A stretch of DNA of 38,178 nucleotides from Opitutales bacterium (GTDB lineage Bacteria; Verrucomicrobiota; Verrucomicrobiia; Opitutales; Oceanipulchritudinaceae). The notes under the pieces are model-generated. The model saw nothing but the letters and a program-made list of their open reading frames with translations. It was not told the DNA's origin and searched no databases. Made by a program: the position numbers and the translations under genes. Shown piece after piece: positions 33,279 through 38,178 of the stretch; the stretch's first letter is position 1; the number at the start of each line of letters is the position of its first letter. The stretch lies in the NCBI GenBank assembly GCA_020831585.1, contig JAFIGE010000038.1, positions 1 through 38,178 of the forward strand, given 5' to 3'.

Positions 33279-33809
33279 GATTACCCCCATCCTGCACGGG
33301 AAGGAAAAAATGGAAAGCGCAATTCGACGTATAAGCAAAACTTACAAAAAGAGAGAGCCGGACGAAAACCCCTAACGTCCGGCTCTCCTCAGGTTGAATC
33401 CCGAAATCTCGGAATCGAGTCATTTGCCCCAATGTAACCAAACCATTTCTAAACCTGAGTTACCTCAGCAAAGCATCGTGTGTGCCAACTCGACATCAGG
33501 GGGCTTCAATCACCAAAAACCAAGAGGAAGACCGGCAAGAGCAGCCGCTCAAGATTGGAGAAGGGCGTGCCAACACCGCCGCCACCTCCCGTCACAGAAA
33601 GGATGATTGATCCCTTAAAACCTTTATAACCAATACCTTAAGTTACCGAAGGGCAGAAAACCGGACTTCTTTGCGGTAGGCACGACGGATGAAACAGTTT
33701 CGAGCCGCTGGCGAGATCTGCTTACAGTATCGCGAAAAATCATACAGGAGAATGCCGTGTCTGCATGAAATCGACCAAACACTCCGCCGGGCCACACACC
33801 CCACCGTCC
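33279..33809. other. Gene-free region with terminator and unexplained sequence
   Basis: A 531-base stretch between STAS and PPK2, AT-richer than its surroundings. I find no convincing coding frame on either strand. It contains the strong hairpin at 33353-33387 and a short CTGAG/CTCAG dyad near 33454-33467. The part 33388-33809 lies between the PPK2 stop and the hairpin and could be a long 3' UTR, an untranslated leader, or a small RNA gene. No tRNA, tmRNA or known riboswitch core was recognised. Confidence 0.5.
33345..33387 (-). terminator. Intrinsic terminator
   Basis: A perfect 12-base stem (GAGAGCCGGACG at 33353-33364 with its complement at 33376-33387) and an 11-base loop. On the minus strand it is followed by TCTTTTTG, the U tract of a Rho-independent terminator. 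On the plus strand no T tract follows, so it acts on minus-strand transcripts. It stops 67 bases before the STAS start, so it either ends transcripts from PPK2 or from an unseen RNA in 33388-33809, or acts as an attenuator before the STAS gene. Confidence 0.8.
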
Positions 33810-34649
33810 TCAATCGATTCGCACGCGGGCCAAATCCATATGGGCCTTGGGAAACGACATGCCCAGCTTGCGCATGGTTTGCACAAGAATGGAAGCCACG
33901 AGGATGTTCCGCACCCACTTTTTGTTGGCCGGGATAATGTGCCAGGGAGCATGCCCGAAATTACACCGTGATAGAACCTCCGGATAAGCTGCCATGTAAG
34001 CATCCCACCGCTCCCGCGCGACGAGATCCGAAGGATCAAACTTCCAGTGTTTTTCGGGGTCACGCAGCCGCGCTTCCAAGCGCTTCTTCTGCTCGGCCCG
34101 GTCAATGTGGAGAAAAAACTTCACGATGGTGATACCCTCGTCGGCAAGCATCTCCTCAAAAGCGTTAACGTGTTTATAGCGCCGCTTCCACACCGATGCC
34201 GGGCGTAAATCGTTCACCCGCACCGTGACGATGTCCTCGTAGTGGCTGCGGTCAAAGATCACGATTTCACCCCGGGCCGGAGCCCGCTGATGAATGCGCC
34301 AGAGATAATCGTGCGACAGTTCCAAAGCAGTGGGCCGGCTAAATGCAGCCACATGCACGCCATTCGGGTTCACGAGGCGGAAAACATGGCGAATGGTCCC
34401 GTCCTTTCCGCTGGTGTCCATTCCCTGCAAAATCACCAGAAGGGCCTGTTCGCGCTGCGCATAGAGAATCCGCTGCCAGTGGGCCAACTCCGCACAGAGA
34501 TCATGCAATAGCTTCTCCCCGTCTTTTTTCCCACCGGTGATCGCGGCATCCACCGTGGTCGGCCAAGTTTTCAAATCAGGCACACTCCCGGGGGGGAGCA
34601 GGGTCGGCACATTCCAATTCATTCGGCCCATCCAGACAAACTGCGCCAT
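33810..34649 (-). CDS. ppk2: PPK2-family polyphosphate kinase
   Basis: A 279-residue PPK2 enzyme that transfers phosphate between polyphosphate and a nucleotide. The P-loop is GMDTSGKDG (76-84), the Walker B/lid region IVIFDRSHYEDIV (about 129-141), and the later RLEARLRDPEKHWKFDPSDLVARERWDAYMAAYPEVL block matches the family core. The C-terminal HIIPANKKWVRNILVA is also typical. The size fits the single-domain class that phosphorylates AMP or ADP/GDP; which one cannot be told. ATG at 34649 was chosen. An upstream TTG (34658) and ATGs at 34631 and 34622 are alternatives. It lies 78 bases after the photolyase gene, on the same strand. Confidence 0.9.
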   Translation of the reverse strand: MAQFVWMGRMNWNVPTLLPPGSVPDLKTWPTTVDAAITGGKKDGEKLLHDLCAELAHWQRILYAQREQALLVILQGMDTSGKDGTIRHVFRLVNPNGVHVAAFSRPTALELSHDYLWRIHQRAPARGEIVIFDRSHYEDIVTVRVNDLRPASVWKRRYKHVNAFEEMLADEGITIVKFFLHIDRAEQKKRLEARLRDPEKHWKFDPSDLVARERWDAYMAAYPEVLSRCNFGHAPWHIIPANKKWVRNILVASILVQTMRKLGMSFPKAHMDLARVRID

Positions 34650-34727
34650 GGTCGCCAAGTCCGCACTTGCTCACATCCGCACTTTTTCCGGCTCGCGCCC
34701 TTGCCGACACGTGTTTCCGGGCAGGGC

Positions 34728-36290
34728 TCACTCCACCCGCCCGTCGGGCTGGGCGCGGACAGCTTCAGCCGCCTCCCGGATGGCGGCTCTGCGCTCCTCT
34801 GTGAGACGGTCGAGATTACGCACCTGCAAGGACATGCGCGGATTTTTGCTCAGTGTGGTCTCGTGCCGCAGCAGAAAATCCCAATAGAGCGTGGTGAAGG
34901 GACAGGCATTCTTCCCTGTGGCTTTGGCGGGATCTTTGGGACACCGCGCACAGTGGTTTCCCATGCGCTGAATGTATTTGCCGGTGGCCGCATACGGCTT
35001 GGACGCCATGAGCCCGCCATCGGCAAACTGGGACATTCCCAGCGTATTGGGCAATTCCACCCACTCGACCGCATCCACATAAACGGCGAGATACCAGCCG
35101 TGCACAGCTTCCGGCCGGACGCCCAGAAGTAGCGCGTACAAGCCCGTGACCATGAGCCGTTGAATGTGGTGGGCATATCCATTCTCCAGCGTCGAGCGGA
35201 TCGCATCCGACAAACAGACCAGGGGCGTATCGCCGTTCCAGTAAAAATCCGGCAAAGCTTCCTCAGCACCGAGGTGATTCTCTTTCAGGTAGCCGGGCAT
35301 TTTCCACCAGTAAATTCCGCGCACATACTCCCGCCATCCGAGGATTTGGCGAATGAAACCCTCGACCGCATTCAACGGAGCCCGCCCCTCCTTCCACGCT
35401 GCTTCAGCTGCGTGAATCACCTCCAGGGGCCGGAGCAACTTCAGGTTCAAGGCCGCCGAAAGGAGGGAGTGGTAGAGGTAAGGCTCTCCTTCCCAGATAG
35501 CATCCTGAAAATCCCCGAAGTGCGGAAGACGCTCGTGCACAAAAGCCTCAAGAGCCTGAAGGGCATCGTCCCGCGTAACCGGCCAGGCAAAGGTGTCGCA
35601 CTGCCCCGGGTGTTTGGCAAACCGGCCATTCACAAGCTTGATGACATCGCGCGTAATCGAATCCGGAGGAAAGCCCGGAGGCTTCGGCAGCCGGCCAGGC
35701 CCTTCCTTTCCGAAAGTGCCCCTGTTTTCGGCGTCGAAGTTCCATTTTCCGCCAACCGGCTCGCCTGATTCGTCGAGGAGCACTTCGTATTTGCGCCGCA
35801 TCTCGCGATAGAAGTATTCGAGCCGAATGGCCTTCCGTCCCTCTGCCCATCGCCGGAAGTCCTGAATCGGGCAAAGGAAATGGGGATCCGGGTAGACCCG
35901 CATGGCCAAATCCCGCGCCTTGGCCAACTTCTCCATGCCGCGCAAGATACGCCACTCGCCCGGTTCGACCATGAGCACTTCTTCCGGTTGCAAGTGATCC
36001 AGAGTTGCCCCGAGGACATCAGAGAAACTCCGTTCCGGTGTATCCACCTCCAAGGCCTTGTAAATCAATCGATACCCCTCTCCCCTCAGTGTTTCCGCAA
36101 AGTGGCGCATCGCCGAAAAAAAGACGGCCAGGCGCATCTTTGCCGACCAGACATAGTTCGCTTCTCCGTCGGCCTCGGCCATGAAAACGGCATCTGAGCG
36201 CTTATCCAGCTCCTGCAAAGCGGGACTCCGGATGTCCAATTGGTCACCAAAGACAATTGCCAAACGACGAACGGACTGGATTTCAGACAT
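34728..36290 (-). CDS. Fe-S (6-4) photolyase / bacterial cryptochrome (FeS-BCP)
   Basis: A 520-residue member of the cryptochrome/photolyase superfamily, iron-sulfur branch. The N-terminal alpha/beta domain starts at VRRLAIVFGDQL. The FAD-binding helical domain includes EGFIRQILGWREYVRGIYW, GYAHHIQRLMVTG, DAVEWVELPNTLGMSQFADGG and KPYAATGKYIQRMG. Cys 359, 447, 450 and 463 have the same spacing as the four cluster ligands of Agrobacterium PhrB (350, 438, 441, 454 as I recall them). It should use blue light and FAD to repair (6-4) photoproducts or act as a light sensor. The ATG at 36288-36290 follows AGGAGG with almost no spacer; no better start is in frame. Confidence 0.93.
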   Translation of the reverse strand: MSEIQSVRRLAIVFGDQLDIRSPALQELDKRSDAVFMAEADGEANYVWSAKMRLAVFFSAMRHFAETLRGEGYRLIYKALEVDTPERSFSDVLGATLDHLQPEEVLMVEPGEWRILRGMEKLAKARDLAMRVYPDPHFLCPIQDFRRWAEGRKAIRLEYFYREMRRKYEVLLDESGEPVGGKWNFDAENRGTFGKEGPGRLPKPPGFPPDSITRDVIKLVNGRFAKHPGQCDTFAWPVTRDDALQALEAFVHERLPHFGDFQDAIWEGEPYLYHSLLSAALNLKLLRPLEVIHAAEAAWKEGRAPLNAVEGFIRQILGWREYVRGIYWWKMPGYLKENHLGAEEALPDFYWNGDTPLVCLSDAIRSTLENGYAHHIQRLMVTGLYALLLGVRPEAVHGWYLAVYVDAVEWVELPNTLGMSQFADGGLMASKPYAATGKYIQRMGNHCARCPKDPAKATGKNACPFTTLYWDFLLRHETTLSKNPRMSLQVRNLDRLTEERRAAIREAAEAVRAQPDGRVE

Positions 36291-36643
36291 CCTCCTATGG
36301 ATACTCGGCTTCGTCCAATTTGCCAAAAGTCGTTTCACTTTGATGAGGTGACGAAGCCTGCCTCGACGGCGGCCGGCAGGTCCCCCGGGCTATCATTACA
36401 AAGTTGGCCCTGGATTCGCATACCCTGCCGCGCCCCCCGGGGCTCTTGCCTTCATCCCGGCAAGAGGTGCGTTTGCAGAAATCTTCTTGGACGAATGGGC
36501 CTTGACCAAGACCATGAAGAATATCCGGCCGGACCGCGTGCATCCCGGACATGGCACCGTGGAGGTCTTTCCCGAACGCCACCCGGATCGAGGAGAACCG
36601 GGCGGCATTACGCCGTAACCAGCGAAACCGCTCAGTCCATACC
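36291..36643. other. Gap with unclear content
   Basis: This 353-base stretch between the photolyase start and the propeller-like gene has open frames on both strands but no recognisable gene. The longest plus-strand frame without a stop (about 36352-36615) lacks an early start codon. It ends in KTMKNIRPDRVHPGHG and a stop. A minus-strand frame overlaps it and ends at the photolyase start. An inverted repeat CCTGCC/GGCAGG occurs at 36357-36380. It may be a relic or a repeated intergenic element. Confidence 0.35.
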
Positions 36644-37264
36644 TCACGGCTCCGCCCGAAAGCGAAAGAAGAGCTGCGGGGCAAAAGGAGGAATATCGAT
36701 CCCCATCATCATCTGCTCGCCCGTGAAAGACTGCGGATTGCCAAAGTTGGAAAGATCCTGGGCGCTCTCCAGCGTATAAAGCGCGGCAGGATCGAGATCG
36801 CTTGCACGGAGGAGAAAGTTGCCGTTGGCCTGGCGCGTGAGAGACACCGGCACGCGGCTGAGGTCAATCGGCGGACCCGGCTCCGTAAAGAAGAAGCGGG
36901 GAACCCCCGGGAAAGATCCCGCATCGACTCCCGGCACTTCCAAAACTGCAGCAGGGTTGGTGCTGTTCACCTTGCGAATAGCGGCTCCCTGGGGATCGCC
37001 CGCAGGGAAAAACTGCCCGGGGACCGCCAGTTGCGGCGCAACTGAGTAGATCACTTCCCCACCGTCCATCGTCCAGGCCAATCCCATCGGAAAGAAACCT
37101 GGCGTGAAATTTACCAGGACCTGCGGCGCACCACCGTTTAGGTTCACGACCAAAAGCCGGGCCCTCGCCGGCTGAGCAAGTAGCGGGTCAGGCCACGTTA
37201 ACTCAAAGAAGGCCAAGCGGTCACCGCCCGGGGAGAAAACCGGATACACGTGCGTTTCGATCAC
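36644..37264 (-). CDS. C-terminal part of split beta-propeller-like protein
   Basis: This frame continues the protein encoded at 37304-38011 after a single amber codon (TAG at 37304-37306). Read through, LTQARIFDGVFPAV leads directly into a PD40/TolB-like strand, YPVFSPGGDRLAFFE. Further strands follow (GLAWTMDGGEVIYSV), and the last ~75 residues end in YTLESAQDLSNFG...FFRFRAEP, a tail seen on exported Verrucomicrobiota proteins. As a separate gene it would need the GTG at 37262-37264, with no signal peptide, so independent expression is unlikely to be useful. Most probably it is half of one interrupted or mis-sequenced gene. Confidence 0.6.
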   Translation of the reverse strand: MIETHVYPVFSPGGDRLAFFELTWPDPLLAQPARARLLVVNLNGGAPQVLVNFTPGFFPMGLAWTMDGGEVIYSVAPQLAVPGQFFPAGDPQGAAIRKVNSTNPAAVLEVPGVDAGSFPGVPRFFFTEPGPPIDLSRVPVSLTRQANGNFLLRASDLDPAALYTLESAQDLSNFGNPQSFTGEQMMMGIDIPPFAPQLFFRFRAEP

Positions 37265-37303
37265 TGCGGGAAAGACGCCGTCAAAGATGCGCGCCTGGGT
37301 CAG

Positions 37304-38011
37304 CTAACGCACCACTTCCCACTGGGTGGTCGCCGGGTTGAGAGCAAATTCCACGATGCTCACGCTGGACCGGAGAACGCCGTTTTGCGTGAGCGTCGGC
37401 ACATAACTGGGTGCCGCAAAGACGGCGCGGTCCGGTGCCCAGGACACCCCGGTGAACTCAGACCGGAAAAAATCCACCGAGTCCCCCAGCCCAATCGCAG
37501 CGATAGAGAGCTGGAACCCATCGCTCGCCCGATGAACCGTGAGCATGGGATTGCTGCTCATGCCACCCAGATTTGTCGTCACATTCATCACGGTCGTGAG
37601 CGCAAGGAGCTGATTGTCCGGGGAGAGCGCGCTGTGGGTGGCCTCAGGTGTCACGAAACTCCCGCCGCTCAGGGCCTCCACCGAATAGTCGATGAGGGTT
37701 CGGCGCTGGTTTGTGAGTCGGTCGAAGACGAACAGATCCGTCGCCAAGCTGCTTGGCTGGGCCGGGTTGCGCGAAGCCATCGTGATAAAGCGCCCATTCG
37801 GAGAAAGGGCCGGGAAGTTGTTTGTCGGAAGCCCCGTGGGAATCGCCGTCACTGTGCCGTTCTGCTCCTGGAACAACCCATTGACCAGTTGGCCCTGATT
37901 CAAAACAACCGCACTGAAGACAGTCTGGGCCGCAACCGGCGAACCCGCAGAGCCTAAAAGGAAAAGTGCGGCCCATAACAAAACAACGGGAAGACGAAGG
38001 AATCGATGCAT
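37304..38011 (-). CDS. N-terminal part of secreted PD40/TolB-like propeller protein
   Basis: 235 residues up to the amber stop. The start has a signal peptide (MHRFLRLPVVLLWAALFLLG, cleavage near VAAQ). Two or three propeller-type strands follow: FPALSPNGRFITMASRNP, LFVFDRLTNQRRTLID, HSALSPDNQLLALTT and VSWAPDRAVFAAPSY. The pattern SPxG/DxxxxAxx is that of PD40/WD40-like periplasmic repeats, as in TolB. The repeats carry on in the same frame past the stop, so the protein seems truncated. The full-length product would be about 455 residues. Exact function unknown; no Tol-Pal genes are nearby. Confidence 0.7.
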   Translation of the reverse strand: MHRFLRLPVVLLWAALFLLGSAGSPVAAQTVFSAVVLNQGQLVNGLFQEQNGTVTAIPTGLPTNNFPALSPNGRFITMASRNPAQPSSLATDLFVFDRLTNQRRTLIDYSVEALSGGSFVTPEATHSALSPDNQLLALTTVMNVTTNLGGMSSNPMLTVHRASDGFQLSIAAIGLGDSVDFFRSEFTGVSWAPDRAVFAAPSYVPTLTQNGVLRSSVSIVEFALNPATTQWEVVR

Positions 38012-38149
38012 GGCAGAATGCAGAGAAGCAATAAAGTACAGTTGGGGACAAGAACAGGAATAAGCCCCGGAATCTGCTCCAGTAAAGACAAAAGAACCTA
38101 TCGGCAGCAGAGGGGGTGATCACAAAGGTTGTCACCTTTTTCAGTGGCG

Positions 38150-38177
38150 CTTCGCGACGGGCGCGACCGTCGCGAAG
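38150..38177. repeat. Perfect 11-bp inverted repeat at the window edge
   Basis: CTTCGCGACGG (38150-38160) and CCGTCGCGAAG (38167-38177) pair perfectly around GCGCGA. It lies about 140 bases upstream of the propeller gene. On the minus strand no T tract follows; on the plus strand the window ends one base later. It could be the terminator of a plus-strand gene ending here, or a REP-like palindrome. Confidence 0.6.
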
Positions 38178-38178
38178 T

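Noticed and set aside
33388-33809. tRNA, tmRNA or small protein gene between STAS and PPK2
   Set aside because: No cloverleaf, CCA end or tag frame found, and open frames are short and without pattern.
38115-38136. Operator-like dyad GGTGA...TCACC upstream of the propeller gene
   Set aside because: Only the outer five bases and a few inner ones match; too weak to call.
1-38178. CRISPR array, rRNA, prophage or classic insertion sequence
   Set aside because: No regularly spaced repeats, no rRNA-like sequence, no phage structural genes and no paired terminal inverted repeats were seen.

Overview
The window looks like a chromosomal piece of a Verrucomicrobiota bacterium, most likely class Opitutae. 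This is inferred from lineage-typical features: a prepilin-like secreted protein ending in an H-X9-DG segment, tails typical of verrucomicrobial exported proteins ("FFR" ending, repeated Trp/Phe-rich blocks), REP-associated tyrosine transposases, and many genes without a clear Shine-Dalgarno site. Most of the window is GC-rich. The first ~620 bases are visibly AT-richer. I saw no rRNA, tRNA or CRISPR array.

Layout. (1) 1-620: a lone PD-(D/E)XK restriction-endonuclease-like gene in AT-richer DNA. (2) 687-6941, all minus strand: a seven-gene cluster transcribed as S41 protease, sugar-nucleotidyltransferase-like protein, mlaE, mlaF, mlaD, mlaC, mlaA. The junctions are tight or overlapping, so it is probably one envelope lipid-asymmetry operon. 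(3) 6988-10062: MidA-like methyltransferase, prepilin-like protein, a small unknown protein and a secreted unknown protein. (4) 10245-11240: first REP-associated tyrosine transposase (RAYT). (5) 11317-19637: thiM, a CDF cation exporter, a TrmH-type RNA methyltransferase, an Fe-S RumA/RlmD-type uracil methyltransferase, a GT-C-like membrane protein, an Nramp-like carrier with an altered metal site, and a beta-hydroxyacid dehydrogenase. (6) 19714-27741: second RAYT, a DUF429 protein, a 1004-residue pseudokinase/PEGA/FGE-fold protein, a 912-residue protein made of about ten HNH-associated repeats plus a Ros-type zinc finger, and a broken relic of a third RAYT. (7) 27852-31212: Cys-less FmdB-like protein, M32 carboxypeptidase, secreted cyclophilin. 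(8) 31242-36290, minus strand: a STAS + PP2C signalling pair, then PPK2 polyphosphate kinase and an Fe-S (6-4) photolyase-type protein. (9) 36644-38011: a secreted beta-propeller-like gene cut by one in-frame amber codon.

How the parts work together. The mla set should move phospholipid between the outer and inner membranes (MlaA lipoprotein, MlaC shuttle, MlaD/E/F transporter). The protease and nucleotidyltransferase at the head of the cluster suggest a wider envelope-maintenance unit. STAS plus PP2C form two thirds of a partner-switching circuit whose kinase is not in the window. PPK2 and the photolyase fit stress and light-damage responses.

The least explained objects are the repeat/zinc-finger protein at 24728-27466 and the neighbouring pseudokinase fusion at 21535-24549. 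They lie between an intact RAYT and a RAYT relic, and they are the best candidates for something undescribed. All calls come from reading the sequence; no database search was run.
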